Shown in pieces: positions 55,691-64,000 of a stretch of DNA of 64,000 bases. The position numbers and the translations under genes are program-made. Position 1 is the first letter of the stretch; every line of letters starts with the position of its first letter. The notes beneath the pieces were generated by a model. That model made no database searches and was not told the DNA's origin. It saw nothing but the letters and a program-made list of their open reading frames with translations. The stretch comes from Phytoamicus setariae (GTDB lineage Bacteria; Pseudomonadota; Alphaproteobacteria; Rhizobiales; Rhizobiaceae). Where the stretch lies: assembly GCF_016722925.1 (NCBI RefSeq), contig NZ_JAEQNC010000001.1, positions 1 to 64,000 of the forward strand, in the 5' to 3' direction.

Positions 55691-55927
55691 ATGACCTGCG
55701 TTTTCGTCCAGCTACAGTGCAAGCCGGGTACGGCCTATGATGTCGCCGATCAGATCTATCAGCGCGAGATCGCATCCGAGATCTATTCGACCAGTGGCGA
55801 GTTTGACCTGCTGGTCAAATTCTACATTCCGGATGAGGAAGATATCGGTCATTTCATCAACAACAAGGTCCTGAACATCGAGAACATCTCGCGCTCGCTG
55901 ACCACGATGACCTTCAAGGCGTTTTGA
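55691..55927 (+). CDS. stand-alone Lrp/AsnC ligand-binding (RAM) domain protein
   Basis: The 78-residue protein is just the C-terminal effector domain of Lrp regulators: C-V-F-V-Q-L-Q-C-K-P-G-T-A-Y-D-V-A, Y-S-T-S-G-E-F-D-L-L-V-K-F and S-L-T-T-M-T-F-K-A-F. It has no DNA-binding part. Stand-alone RAM proteins bind amino acids and may modulate full-length Lrp partners. A strong AAGGAG site precedes it; location right after pheA suggests an amino-acid-linked role (inference). Confidence 0.87.
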   Translation: MTCVFVQLQCKPGTAYDVADQIYQREIASEIYSTSGEFDLLVKFYIPDEEDIGHFINNKVLNIENISRSLTTMTFKAF

Positions 55928-55978
55928 CGTATTTTCCACCATAGGCCTTGCCGACAAATCAACTCCGGGGATTTACCC

Positions 55979-56605
55979 ATGCCCACCACAATCCGTCTTC
56001 ACAAGGGCGATATCTCCGCTGCTGACGCTGCCCGCTACACCGGCGCGATTGCCATCGACACCGAAACGTTGGGCCTCATTCCGCGCCGCGACCGGCTGTG
56101 TGTTGTGCAGCTTTCTCCCGGTGACGGCTCGGCCGATGTCATCCAGATAGCCAAGGGTCAGACGGTAGCGCCAAATCTGGTGGCTATGCTTGCCGATCCC
56201 CGGCGCGAGAAGATCTTCCACTTCGGCCGCTTCGACATTGCAGTCCTGTTTCACACATTCGGCGTGACCACGACGCCCGTCTTCTGCACCAAGGTCGCCT
56301 CGCGCCTTTCGCGCACCTACACCGACCGCCACGGCTTGAAGGACAATCTCAAGGAACTGCTGGAAATCGACGTTTCCAAAGTGCAGCAGCAATCCGACTG
56401 GGCCGCAGAGACGCTCACCCAGGCACAGCTCGACTATGCGGCCTCCGATGTGCTTCATTTGCATGCCTTGCGCGACAAGCTTACCGCCCGCCTTGTGCGT
56501 GACGGCCGCATCGAAATGGCCAAGGCCTGTTTCGAATTCTTGCCCACCCGCGCCAAGCTCGATCTCGTCGGCTGGGAAGAAACGGATATCTTCGCTCACA
56601 GCTGA
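55979..56605 (+). CDS. RNase D-like 3'-5' exonuclease
   Basis: The 208-residue protein is a compact DEDDy exonuclease. Visible acidic residues: I-A-I-D-T-E-T-L-G (Asp and Glu), F-H-F-G-R-F-D-I-A and the Y-x3-D motif in L-D-Y-A-A-S-D-V-L-H-L. It lacks the C-terminal HRDC domain of full-length RNase D, as is usual for this short alphaproteobacterial form. It probably trims structured RNA 3' ends. Confidence 0.88.
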   Translation: MPTTIRLHKGDISAADAARYTGAIAIDTETLGLIPRRDRLCVVQLSPGDGSADVIQIAKGQTVAPNLVAMLADPRREKIFHFGRFDIAVLFHTFGVTTTPVFCTKVASRLSRTYTDRHGLKDNLKELLEIDVSKVQQQSDWAAETLTQAQLDYAASDVLHLHALRDKLTARLVRDGRIEMAKACFEFLPTRAKLDLVGWEETDIFAHS

Positions 56606-56622
56606 CCATGTTGGGAGAAGGC

Positions 56623-57165
56623 ATGGCGGATCAGACCTACATCGCACTTCTCCGGGGCATCAATGTCGGCGGCAAAGTGCTGAAGATGGCGGACCTGAGG
56701 CAGGCCGTCTCCATGCTCGACCTCGCCGACATCCAGACCTATCTGCAAAGCGGCAACATGGTCTTCCGTGCGCAGGAGACTGAGGCTGGGACGCTGGCAC
56801 CAGCAATTTCGCAAGCCATCGCCGACAAATGCGCAATGGATGTGCATGTTCTGGTGCGTACCGCCAACGATTGGTCGCATATAGTCGCGGCCAATCCCTT
56901 TCTGCAGGCGGCGGAGCATCCCAGGACATTGCACGCGTTCATCCTCGACCGTCAGCCGGAGTCGGCGAACGTCGAGGAGCTCATGTCGCGCGATTTCGGC
57001 GCCGATGAATGGAAAATCGTCGGCGTCGTGCTTTATCTGCACGCACCAGATGGATTTGGAAAATCAAAGCTGGCGGGCCTGGTCGAACGGGTACTCAAGG
57101 TGCCGATGACCGCGCGCAACTGGAACACCATGCTCGCGCTGGATGAATTGGCGCGATCGGTCTGA
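56623..57165 (+). CDS. DUF1697 protein
   Basis: The ATG at 56623 follows GGGAGAAGG and gives 180 residues; an ATG at 56608 is less well placed. The opening Y-I-A-L-L-R-G-I-N-V-G-G and L-Q-S-G-N-M-V-F are DUF1697 signatures, and A-R-N-W-N-T-M lies near the end. The family function is unknown. Its stop is two bases from the stop of the convergent NTF2-like gene. Confidence 0.87.
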   Translation: MADQTYIALLRGINVGGKVLKMADLRQAVSMLDLADIQTYLQSGNMVFRAQETEAGTLAPAISQAIADKCAMDVHVLVRTANDWSHIVAANPFLQAAEHPRTLHAFILDRQPESANVEELMSRDFGADEWKIVGVVLYLHAPDGFGKSKLAGLVERVLKVPMTARNWNTMLALDELARSV

Positions 57166-57167
57166 TC

Positions 57168-57545
57168 TCACTCGCCGGCGTCGATATAGCCGCCCTCGGC
57201 CGCTTCATGCGGCACATTCCAGCCGAAATACACCTCCGCTTCGACAATCCGGCCTTCATGGATCGTCAGGATCTCAGTGTTGCGGAATTGACTGCCGTGC
57301 GTGGTTCGCCCGACATAGGTGACATAGACCTTGTCGCCATGGGCCACCGTATGGATGAAATCGAACCCACAGATCGACGCGCTGTTGGGCCAGCAGCGCT
57401 CGAAGTAAGTCTCGCGATCAAGGCGGTTGTCGAGTGGACTTGTGAAGTGAAAATCGTCTGCGATCAGCGCCTCAAGGGCCGCGCGGTCCTTGTTGACGTA
57501 GGCGAGGTAGCTGGACTGGGCGATATGAATGGGATCGTAGAGCAT
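57168..57545 (-). CDS. nuclear transport factor 2-like (SnoaL-fold) protein
   Basis: From the ATG at 57545 (GGAG upstream; ATG at 57560 is an alternative) the protein has 125 residues. It shows A-Q-S-S-Y-L-A-Y-V-N-K-D-R-A-A-L-E-A-L, D-F-H-F-T-S-P-L-D and an E-x-Y-F-E-R-C-W segment typical of SnoaL-like cone folds. The role cannot be read from sequence; members are isomerases, hydrolases or scaffolds. It converges on the DUF1697 gene. Confidence 0.78.
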   Translation of the reverse strand: MLYDPIHIAQSSYLAYVNKDRAALEALIADDFHFTSPLDNRLDRETYFERCWPNSASICGFDFIHTVAHGDKVYVTYVGRTTHGSQFRNTEILTIHEGRIVEAEVYFGWNVPHEAAEGGYIDAGE

Positions 57546-57612
57546 GGCGGTCAGCTCCATTCCTCAAGCAGATCAGTATAACTTTGGATGGCGCTCTTAG
57601 GTTCCGCCATCA

Positions 57613-57948
57613 TCAGGCGGAGGCATTTCCCGGTTGCCTTGCGCTTGCCCCGAGCCGTGCCATAACGGCGCCCGGGATGGCATACCGCGCGACAACGTCC
57701 CGGCCGTTCTTAAGGCCGCATATCTCTCGCTGGATAAACAATGCATAAACTTTCGCTGCGGCCTCGTCTATCAACCTGCCGCGTTCATCGTCTGATGCGC
57801 AGGCAAAACTGGCCAGCGCCGCCTCTGCTCTCAATCCAGCACGACCGAGGCTATCCGCCCGCTCGGCCATCATCTCGTAGTCCAGCACATTCAATGGTGC
57901 TTTGCCGGATGTGTTGTCAAAATAGGTTTGCGGTGGGCGAAGGCTCAT
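57613..57948 (-). CDS. conserved small protein (possibly DUF6665)
   Basis: The 111-residue protein starts S-L-R-P-P-Q-T-Y-F-D and has N-V-L-D-Y-E-M-M-A-E-R-A-D-S-L-G-R-A-G-L-R-A-E-A-A-L, a helical pattern I associate with DUF6665, with moderate confidence. It is helical and Ala/Arg-rich, without signal or membrane segment. An AAGGTG site precedes the ATG. It lies upstream of and divergent from a large unrecognised gene. Confidence 0.65.
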   Translation of the reverse strand: MSLRPPQTYFDNTSGKAPLNVLDYEMMAERADSLGRAGLRAEAALASFACASDDERGRLIDEAAAKVYALFIQREICGLKNGRDVVARYAIPGAVMARLGASARQPGNASA

Positions 57949-58133
57949 TGCTGCACCTTGAGAGTCGGGCCGTTGTTATTAAACAATTAACCAACATCTC
58001 CTAGAATTGAACGATAATATAGGCCTTCGCTGGCGTTATGCCAATCGCCTCCGGCCAACGCCGGTACGGCAAACCAAGAGCTGCATGAGCGGCGTTTCCT
58101 TTCCATGTCCCTTCCTCAGCAGCGAGCGTTGCC

Positions 58134-59891
58134 ATGCTGAATCCCGTATCCCAATCGAGCATCGCCTCGGCATCGATCAAGACCCATGGGTCCGAAGCAC
58201 GCACGGCAGCGGGCCATTCCGCTGCTGACGCGCAGCCTGATGTCTCCGAGTCGCAGCTGGCAAGCGCGGCGCCGACGATCGGGCTGTCCGGGAGCACGGT
58301 ACTGGCCAACGTCAATGCGGTCACCGCGACGGCAGCGAGCCGAACGGTGTTGCAACTGCTTGCGTTTGCGATTGCCGCACAGCTCAACATGAGCCGCCGT
58401 GACGACGAAAGCATGGACGCATTCTTCCTGCGATTAGCAACCGCGATCTCCAATATGAAGGACAATGACCGCGCAGCACTCGAAATCCGCTCAGGCCTCA
58501 AGGCGCTCAACATTCGGTTGACCGATCTCGCCGAAGCCCTGAAAGCGCCGGGAGGGTCGATGGCTGCCCGTATTGTGGCCCTGGCGGAAGCGCCACGCAC
58601 GCCATTTGCGCGCGCGGCAGCGATCGCCGCCACCAGCAGTTACCTGCAGCAGGGCCCGGTACTGCCCCGCGCTGCGGAAGCGTTTTCGATCGAGGCCGTG
58701 GTGCGGGCTAACGAAATTTCGGTTCAAGCCCCGAATGCAGGTTCAGGAGAAGGTGAAGCCAGGGGGCTGCAGAGCCAGTTGAAATCGATGTTCGAACCGG
58801 GCGCGTCGACTGCCAGCGAGCAGGCCGCCGGTGACCGGCCGGCGAACATGCCCATGGAGCATCCAGCCGATGCTGACGGCCCTGTGGCACTCAAAGTCGC
58901 CGACCCGGAAGTTGTTGTGCCGGATGTCGATACAGACGCTTCAATGCTGGATCCACACGAGCCGGTGCGAGAGACAGAGACCCCGCGGCGGGTCGCGAAA
59001 CCCGAGACAGCAGTGGCAACCGTGGCTGCCGAGGGTGTGGATTCTATCGCGGCGAATGAAGTGATGGCGGAATCGGAGTTCGCAGCGCTGGCCGAGCCGG
59101 AAGAACAGGCACCTGAGGCTGAAACTAAAACACCAAACCCCAAGCATCTGGACAGGCCGGATGGAGCGAGGCTTCGCGACCAAGTGCAACTGAAGCCCGC
59201 AATAGGCGAAAAGCTGATTGAAAACCGGACAGTGGACAAACACCAGGTGGCTGAACGTCGTCTTGAGGCGGTGCTCGTACAGAAGGCCGTTGCCGAAGTC
59301 GTCGTCGCCAAGTCGACCAACGCAACGGATCTCATTGCCAGCCAGCCCAACCCTGCAGATCTGCTTCGCCGCCGCGCGACAGGCGAAGAGCTTCCGCGGG
59401 CCGTTGTTGCCGAGGCGTTAGCCAAAATTGAGAAAGCGGTCGCGACAGCCAGTGCGGCTATTGAAAGGCATAAGGCGGTCTTGGCCCGAGCCACGCCCGA
59501 GGAAGATGAGGCAGAGCAGGTGAGGCGAAAGACAAAGGCGGAGGACATGCCGCAAAGCCGAGCCGCCAATAGCCCAGACATGCACGCTCCTGCGAGGATC
59601 GTAACCGAACCGGTGGCCATTCCCTTCGCCTATGCGCCGGCCTTGCCGGCAAAGGACGAATTTCATGCCAGTCCCCTAGAAGACGAACACCCGGAGGGTG
59701 AGAGCGAGGGCGACGACATGGAAGGCGACGAGGCCGAAACGGGCGAGGAACGCCGTGAACGACTGGCTCGCAAGGCGGTGGACGACCTGCTGACCGGCGA
59801 GCCCGAGGAGCCGCTGACGGTAGCGGTCACGCGCGATTCGTCCGAGTCTGACCGCGCCTATGCAATGTACCAGCGCATGGGTGGCTTTTAG
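58134..59891 (+). CDS. unrecognised 585-residue protein with disordered Ala/Glu-rich tail
   Basis: I do not recognise this protein. Residues about 1-55 are Ser/Ala-rich and low in complexity. Residues about 60-190 look folded and helical, with R-T-V-L-Q-L-L-A-F-A-I-A-A-Q-L-N-M and D-A-F-F-L-R-L-A-T-A-I. From about 195 onward it is long, Ala-, Glu-, Val- and Pro-rich and probably disordered, with a charged stretch near 500-550 (E-G-E-S-E-G-D-D-M-E-G-D-E) and a compact C-terminus (R-A-Y-A-M-Y-Q-R-M-G-G-F). There is no signal peptide. The ribosome site is weak. The frame is open over 1.7 kb, and coding on the plus strand looks best. Confidence 0.65.
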   Translation: MLNPVSQSSIASASIKTHGSEARTAAGHSAADAQPDVSESQLASAAPTIGLSGSTVLANVNAVTATAASRTVLQLLAFAIAAQLNMSRRDDESMDAFFLRLATAISNMKDNDRAALEIRSGLKALNIRLTDLAEALKAPGGSMAARIVALAEAPRTPFARAAAIAATSSYLQQGPVLPRAAEAFSIEAVVRANEISVQAPNAGSGEGEARGLQSQLKSMFEPGASTASEQAAGDRPANMPMEHPADADGPVALKVADPEVVVPDVDTDASMLDPHEPVRETETPRRVAKPETAVATVAAEGVDSIAANEVMAESEFAALAEPEEQAPEAETKTPNPKHLDRPDGARLRDQVQLKPAIGEKLIENRTVDKHQVAERRLEAVLVQKAVAEVVVAKSTNATDLIASQPNPADLLRRRATGEELPRAVVAEALAKIEKAVATASAAIERHKAVLARATPEEDEAEQVRRKTKAEDMPQSRAANSPDMHAPARIVTEPVAIPFAYAPALPAKDEFHASPLEDEHPEGESEGDDMEGDEAETGEERRERLARKAVDDLLTGEPEEPLTVAVTRDSSESDRAYAMYQRMGGF

Positions 59892-59937
59892 CACATTCCG
59901 TAATTGTTGGGCGGTGTTTCGCGGGGGCGCGCCGTCC

Positions 59938-59973
59938 AAAAAAGAAACCCGCCGGATCGCTCCGGCGGGTTTC
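59938..59973 (-). terminator. strong intrinsic terminator of rpsA
   Basis: A perfect 13-base-pair stem (59944-59956 with 59961-59973) with a 4-base loop is followed on the minus strand by six T. It lies 24 bases after the rpsA stop. The plus strand has only a mixed T-rich tail, though it may also stop the large unrecognised gene. Confidence 0.9.
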
Positions 59974-59997
59974 TCATTTCAGTATTTCGGCTGAGGC

Positions 59998-61701
59998 TTA
60001 TTCGCCGCCGCGGTTCTTCAGAGCCGCGCCGAGGATGTCGCCGAGTGAAGCGCCGGAGTCGGACGAACCGAACTGTGCGACGGCTTCCTTCTCTTCAGCG
60101 ATTTCAAGAGCCTTGATCGACAGCTGAACCTTGCGATCCTTCTTGGAGAAGTTGGTGACGCGGGCGTCGACAACCTGACCAACCTGGAAACGCTCTGGGC
60201 GCTGCTCATCACGGTCGCGCGACAGGTCGGCACGACGGATGAAGGAGGTGAGCTCTTCGTGGTTGACGAGCTTGACCTCGATGCCACCATCGTTGACGCC
60301 GATGATTTCGCACGAGACGACTGCGTTCTTGCGCAGGTCGCCAGAGGTGGCTGCATCGCCGACAGCATCCTTGCCGAGCTGCTTGATGCCGAGCGAGATA
60401 CGCTCCTTGTCAACGTCAACGTCGAGAACGACAGCCTTGACGACGTCACCCTTGTTGAACTCCTCGATGACCTGTTCGCCCGGACGGTTCCAGTCGAGGT
60501 CGGAGAGGTGAACCATGCCGTCCACGTCGCCGTCGAGGCCGATGAACAGGCCGAATTCGGTCTTGTTCTTGACTTCGCCTTCGACAACGGTGCCAGCCGG
60601 ATGCGCGTTTGCGAACGCAGCCCACGGGTTTTCAAGCGTCTGCTTGAGGCCGAGCGAGATGCGACGCTTGGACGGATCGACTTCGAGAACGACGACGTCG
60701 ACTTCCTGGGTGGTGGAGAGAATCTTGCCCGGATGGACATTCTTCTTGGTCCAGGACATTTCGGAGATGTGGATGAGGCCTTCGATACCCGGCTCCAGCT
60801 CAACGAATGCGCCGTAATCGGTGATGTTGGTAACCGTACCGGTGATCTTCTTGCCGGTCGGGTACTTCGCGCCGATATCGCCCCAAGGATCGGACTCGAG
60901 CTGCTTCATGCCGAGCGAGATACGATGGGTTTCCTGGTTGATGCGGATGATCTGAACCTTGACCTGCTGGCCAATGGACAGGATTTCCGACGGATGGTTG
61001 ACGCGGCGCCAAGCCATGTCGGTGACGTGCAGCAGACCGTCGATGCCGCCGAGGTCGACGAACGCACCGTAATCGGTGATGTTCTTGACGACACCCTCGA
61101 CAACCTGGCCTTCTTCGAGGTTCTGGACGATTTCCGAACGCTGTTCAGCGCGGGATTCTTCAAGAACGGTACGACGCGAAACGACGATGTTGCCGCGACG
61201 CTTGTCCATCTTGAGGATTTCGAACGGCTGCGGAACATGCATCAGCGGGGATACGTCGCGGATCGGACGGATGTCGACCTGCGAGCGCGGCAGGAAGGCG
61301 ATCGCGCCGTCGAGATCGACGGTGAAACCACCCTTGACCTGGTTGAAGATCACGCCTTCGACACGTTCGCCGGCGTTGAACTTGACTTCGAGCTTGATCC
61401 AGCTCTCTTCGCGGCGAGCCTTTTCGCGCGACAGAACAGCTTCGCCCATCGCGTTTTCGATGCGCTCGACGTAAACTTCGACTTCATCGCCGACCTTGAG
61501 CGTGCCGTCCTTGGCGCGCGCACCGAATTCCTTCAGCGCGATGCGGCCTTCGACCTTGAGGCCGACGTCAACGATGGCGACGTCCTTCTCGATGCCGGTG
61601 ATGATGCCCTTGGTGACGTAGCCTTCGGCCAGATCAACCTTGGAAAAGGATTCTTCGAGGAGGGACGCGAAGTCCTCCTTCAGGGAGTTTACTGCGGACA
61701 T
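59998..61701 (-). CDS. rpsA: 30S ribosomal protein S1
   Basis: S1 helps the 30S subunit bind mRNA. The start at 61701 (GGAG site) gives 567 residues, the rhizobial length; the frame continues to 61848 without family match. Six S1 repeats are visible, starting at G-Y-V-T-K-G-I-I-T-G-I and with repeating I-T-D-Y-G-A-F-V-D/E-L phrases. The C-terminus is short and ends K-N-R-G-G-E. cmk lies 100 bases upstream on the same strand, the usual cmk-rpsA pair. Confidence 0.97.
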   Translation of the reverse strand: MSAVNSLKEDFASLLEESFSKVDLAEGYVTKGIITGIEKDVAIVDVGLKVEGRIALKEFGARAKDGTLKVGDEVEVYVERIENAMGEAVLSREKARREESWIKLEVKFNAGERVEGVIFNQVKGGFTVDLDGAIAFLPRSQVDIRPIRDVSPLMHVPQPFEILKMDKRRGNIVVSRRTVLEESRAEQRSEIVQNLEEGQVVEGVVKNITDYGAFVDLGGIDGLLHVTDMAWRRVNHPSEILSIGQQVKVQIIRINQETHRISLGMKQLESDPWGDIGAKYPTGKKITGTVTNITDYGAFVELEPGIEGLIHISEMSWTKKNVHPGKILSTTQEVDVVVLEVDPSKRRISLGLKQTLENPWAAFANAHPAGTVVEGEVKNKTEFGLFIGLDGDVDGMVHLSDLDWNRPGEQVIEEFNKGDVVKAVVLDVDVDKERISLGIKQLGKDAVGDAATSGDLRKNAVVSCEIIGVNDGGIEVKLVNHEELTSFIRRADLSRDRDEQRPERFQVGQVVDARVTNFSKKDRKVQLSIKALEIAEEKEAVAQFGSSDSGASLGDILGAALKNRGGE

Positions 61702-61801
61702 TGGTTCTCCAAACGGGCGACAGATGCTATCTAGGCCGCCAAAGCGCCGGGGGTTAGGGTTGAACATGGGCGCTTCAACAATCCGGCCCTCTGCAGGAGG
61801 G

Positions 61802-62458
61802 CTATTCCGGCGCGCGGATTGCAGCAGCTTCCCGTTCCAGAACCGCATCGATATGAGTTTTCGCAGCCTGGAACGCGGCCTCTATACTCATTTCAGACGT
61901 ATCAATCAAGTACGCATTATCTGCGGGTTTGAGTGGGCTGTCGGCGCGATCCATGTCGCGCGCGTCGCGCTTGCGAATGTCGGCAAGTACCGTCTCGAAA
62001 TCCGTATCGCCCCCGTTGTGGACAATCTCCTCGTAGCGGCGGCTGGCGCGCACTTCGGGCGAGGCGGTGACGTAGAGCTTGGCCGCTGCGTCAGGGCAGA
62101 CAACGGTGCCGATATCGCGCCCATCGAGCACTGTGCCCGGATTGCGGCGGGAGAAAGCGCGCTGCGCCTCGACCAGTGCTTTGCGCAGCTTCGGCATGAC
62201 GGCGATCTTGGAAGCGGCCTCGCCGATTTCGTGCGCGGAAAGAACCGTCCGATCCAGCCCGGCGAGCTCGATGGACCGGGCGATACGAACGGCAACAGCC
62301 TCATTGTCGAAGGGAAGGCCCGCATCGATCATCGCCTTGGCGACCGCACGATATGTCAGCCCGGTATCGAGGTGATGAAAACCATAGGCGTCGGCAATCA
62401 GGCGGGAAAGCGTTCCTTTGCCTGCTGCGGCCGGGCCATCTATGGCAATCACAGTCAT
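61802..62458 (-). CDS. cmk: cytidylate kinase
   Basis: Cmk phosphorylates CMP and dCMP. The 218-residue protein begins [17 protein letters not shown], the P-loop, followed by [17 protein letters not shown] and A-S-P-E-V-R-A-x-R-R are also family marks. It precedes rpsA. In other rhizobia, as I recall, cmk follows aroA directly, but here aroA lies 10 kb away on the opposite strand. Confidence 0.95.
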   Translation of the reverse strand: MTVIAIDGPAAAGKGTLSRLIADAYGFHHLDTGLTYRAVAKAMIDAGLPFDNEAVAVRIARSIELAGLDRTVLSAHEIGEAASKIAVMPKLRKALVEAQRAFSRRNPGTVLDGRDIGTVVCPDAAAKLYVTASPEVRASRRYEEIVHNGGDTDFETVLADIRKRDARDMDRADSPLKPADNAYLIDTSEMSIEAAFQAAKTHIDAVLEREAAAIRAPE

Positions 62459-62669
62459 CTACAGTTCCATAGCTTAAGAATCGCGGGCTGTGGCCGCTTT
62501 ACGCAGGGTTTATTAAGGAACCCCGCCGGGAATGCCAAGCAATTGTGACTGCCGCGCGTCAGTTTTCGTCCGGAATTGCGGAAGAATTGCGACACTGCCG
62601 ATGCTCGGCCAATGCATTGCAACTATGTGCAGTGCGGCTCGCCGGCTCCGTCTTACGGCAGGAACAGCT

Positions 62670-63472
62670 TCACGCGACTGGCTCTCGAAGGAGCGCGAGG
62701 ATGGTGTCGTTGAAAAACCGAGGCCTCTGGAGCGGCGCGAAGTGGCTGACGCCGGCAAGGTGGACGAGCTCGGCGCCCGGGATGTTGTACGCCAGGTATT
62801 GTGCATGCTCAGGCTTGATGAATTCATCGTATTCGGCATGCAGGATAGTTACTGGTACGGAAATCCCGGCCAGGTCTTGCGCCGTGTAGTTGGGCTCCGT
62901 TCTCTGCATTTGCCCGACGGCCTCCACGAATGCTTCAAACTGGTCGGGTGTTTCCGAAAGCGTGGCATAATCTTTGCCATGTCGGCTGAAGCAGCGATCG
63001 ATGATCGGGGTCGGCACGAATTCCTTCGTCCCGCCGGGGTCAATGTTACAGGCGAAGAACAGGACGCCATCCACCCGTTCAGGGTGATGGTGGGCAAGAA
63101 TGAGGCCGGTACAGGCGCCGTCGCTCCAACCGACCACCGCAGCGTGCTCGATCTGGAGTGCATCCATGACCGCGAGTGTGTCGGATGCAAGCAGATCGTA
63201 AGTGAATGGTCTTGCGTCGCGTGCTGCCCGTGCCCGCGCGTGTCCATGACAGTGACACAGAAGGCGGCCGCAACGAGCGACTCCACCTGGTAACCCCAAT
63301 TGCCGCTATGGCCGAGCCCGCCGTGCAGCAACAGCACTGCCGGTCCCTGACCATAGGATGCATACCAGATCCGGGCGCCGTTCCTGATAACATGCCCTTG
63401 AACCTGCGGCTCTGGCAGGGGAGGCGCGCCTTGTGCTTCGAACTGCAGGAGGTCGTCATCCTCGATGTTCAT
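62670..63472 (-). pseudogene. alpha/beta hydrolase, frameshifted
   Basis: Two overlapping minus-strand frames together make one hydrolase. The first (to 63472 or a GTG at 63478) gives the N-terminus with V-L-L-L-H-G-G-L-G-H-S-G-N-W and T-V-M-D-T-R-G-H-G. The second supplies the rest: R-P-F-T-Y-D-L-L-A-S-D, nucleophile G-W-S-D-G-A, Asp in H-A-E-Y-D-E and His in G-V-S-H-F-A-P. The break lies about 63221-63232, in a CG-rich run, and the reading frame must lose or gain bases there. Catalytic residues are all present, so a recent mutation or sequence error is likely. The whole protein would have about 265 residues. Confidence 0.8.
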
Positions 63473-63559
63473 GGCCACAGACGTCGTGTTGCATATTCAG
63501 GGATCGCAAGCCTCCTGATTTCAAGCCAAGTCCGTGTGCCGGCCTGGTGAAAGCCGGTG

Positions 63560-64000
63560 TCACGGCTTTGTTGCGTCGTCATAGGTATAGCGGAAGGTGC
63601 AACAGCTCGCACCGGCCATGATAGTCTGCTTGCGCTCCAGCTTGATGTTGGGATCGTAGCCCTGACAGAAGGTGCCATCGCGATTGCAGGACATCAGGTG
63701 GCCGATGTCGCCCAATCCCATCTCCTTGTAGGTTTCTGCATATTTGCAGCGGGTGACATTGAAGTCAAAGCGCTCGTCAGAGGCGTCGAGGACTTCAATT
63801 TCGAGCGCCCCGTCGTGCGTCCAGAGCTCGTAAAGCTTGATGAAATCCGCCAGTGAGGTACGCCCATCCGGTGCGCGGGCCGCAAAGGCCTGTCCCTCGG
63901 CGATCGCTGCCTTGCGAATGGCCGAATCCAGCACGGCATCGGCCTTTTCCTTGCCGAAGGCTTCGACCATTTCGGCGTGAATCGGCCCGATGACCTGCGC
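63560..64000 (-). CDS. L-2-amino-thiazoline-4-carboxylate hydrolase-like protein (partial)
   Basis: The frame runs off the right edge: codons upstream of the first Met (63970) read on as A-Q-V-I-G-P-I-H-A-E, so the N-terminus is missing. The visible 146 residues include F-N-V-T-R-C-K-Y-A-E-T-Y, L-G-D-I-G-H-L-M-S-C-N-R-D and A-S-C-C-T-F-R-Y, the Cys-containing signatures of the ATC hydrolase family. Characterised Pseudomonas members open the thiazoline ring on the way to cysteine. Whether this copy does so is unknown. Confidence 0.78.
   Translation of the reverse strand, partial: AQVIGPIHAEMVEAFGKEKADAVLDSAIRKAAIAEGQAFAARAPDGRTSLADFIKLYELWTHDGALEIEVLDASDERFDFNVTRCKYAETYKEMGLGDIGHLMSCNRDGTFCQGYDPNIKLERKQTIMAGASCCTFRYTYDDATKP

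Noticed and set aside
60259-61734. 491-residue open frame on the plus strand
   Set aside because: It is the antisense of rpsA. Its repeated Asp/Val pattern mirrors the S1 repeats and is not a protein family.

Overview
The window is chromosomal DNA from an alphaproteobacterium, most likely a member of the Rhizobiaceae (Rhizobium/Agrobacterium/Neorhizobium/Ensifer group). The base composition is GC-rich. The family-typical content includes a YejABEF peptide importer, a class II AroA of the Agrobacterium CP4 type, the blocks lnt - PraR-like regulator - metK - trmB and dapD/dapE - truA - fmt - def, FYDLN-acid (TIGR02300), DUF1127 and DUF1150 proteins, and a cytochrome c - kdsB - pheA group. No transposase, integrase, phage gene, rRNA operon or CRISPR array was seen. 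The only RNA gene found is one tRNA-Ala(GGC).

Layout. 1-5 kb: a GreA/Rnk-type factor, two hypothetical proteins, guaB and mepA. 5-11 kb: the yejABEF operon with a 2-hydroxyacid dehydrogenase at its end. 12-19 kb: a lactonase, fadD, and a minus-strand group (FAD-linked sugar-acid oxidase, DSD1-like PLP enzyme, 3-hydroxyisobutyrate-dehydrogenase-like enzyme) facing a TetR regulator. 19-23 kb: two DUF1127 mini-genes divergent from an LsrB/VtlR-like LysR gene, then a CocE-type hydrolase. 23-26 kb: an ACT protein, a FitAB/VapBC toxin-antitoxin pair, a HAD nucleotidase, an unusual 70-base inverted repeat, a four-EF-hand secreted protein and a LOG-type phosphoribohydrolase. 27-33 kb: the lysine pathway genes dapD and dapE, then def, fmt and truA with a second toxin-antitoxin pair lodged between def and fmt. 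33-40 kb: rmuC, ribokinase, a chemoreceptor, a nucleoside hydrolase, and an hsp20-DUF1150 pair with a sigma-32-type promoter and a ROSE-like RNA thermometer. 40-46 kb: trmB, metK (operator-like palindrome upstream), ampR with a class D beta-lactamase, a PraR-like regulator and lnt. 46-53 kb: manC, a dual-specificity phosphatase, tRNA-Ala, a FYDLN-acid protein, aroA, a methyltransferase, a GST and a VOC protein. 53-58 kb: cytochrome c, kdsB, pheA, a RAM-domain protein, an RNase D-like exonuclease and small conserved proteins. 58-64 kb: an unrecognised 585-residue protein, rpsA, cmk, a frameshifted alpha/beta hydrolase and a partial thiazoline-carboxylate-hydrolase-like gene running off the right edge.

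How the genes fit together. Most of the window is housekeeping: GMP, lysine, aromatic amino acid, SAM and KDO synthesis, translation initiation and tRNA modification, lipoprotein maturation and peptide import. Accessory modules sit inside otherwise conserved blocks: the toxin-antitoxin pair within def-fmt-truA, ampR-bla between the PraR-like gene and metK, and about 10 kb of genes between aroA and cmk-rpsA. Several convergent gene pairs end within 0-2 bases of each other, so their transcripts probably overlap.

Starts were chosen from ribosome binding sites and family N-termini; alternatives are given where the choice is weak. Gene order in relatives and named-family functions are from memory and were not checked by a search.
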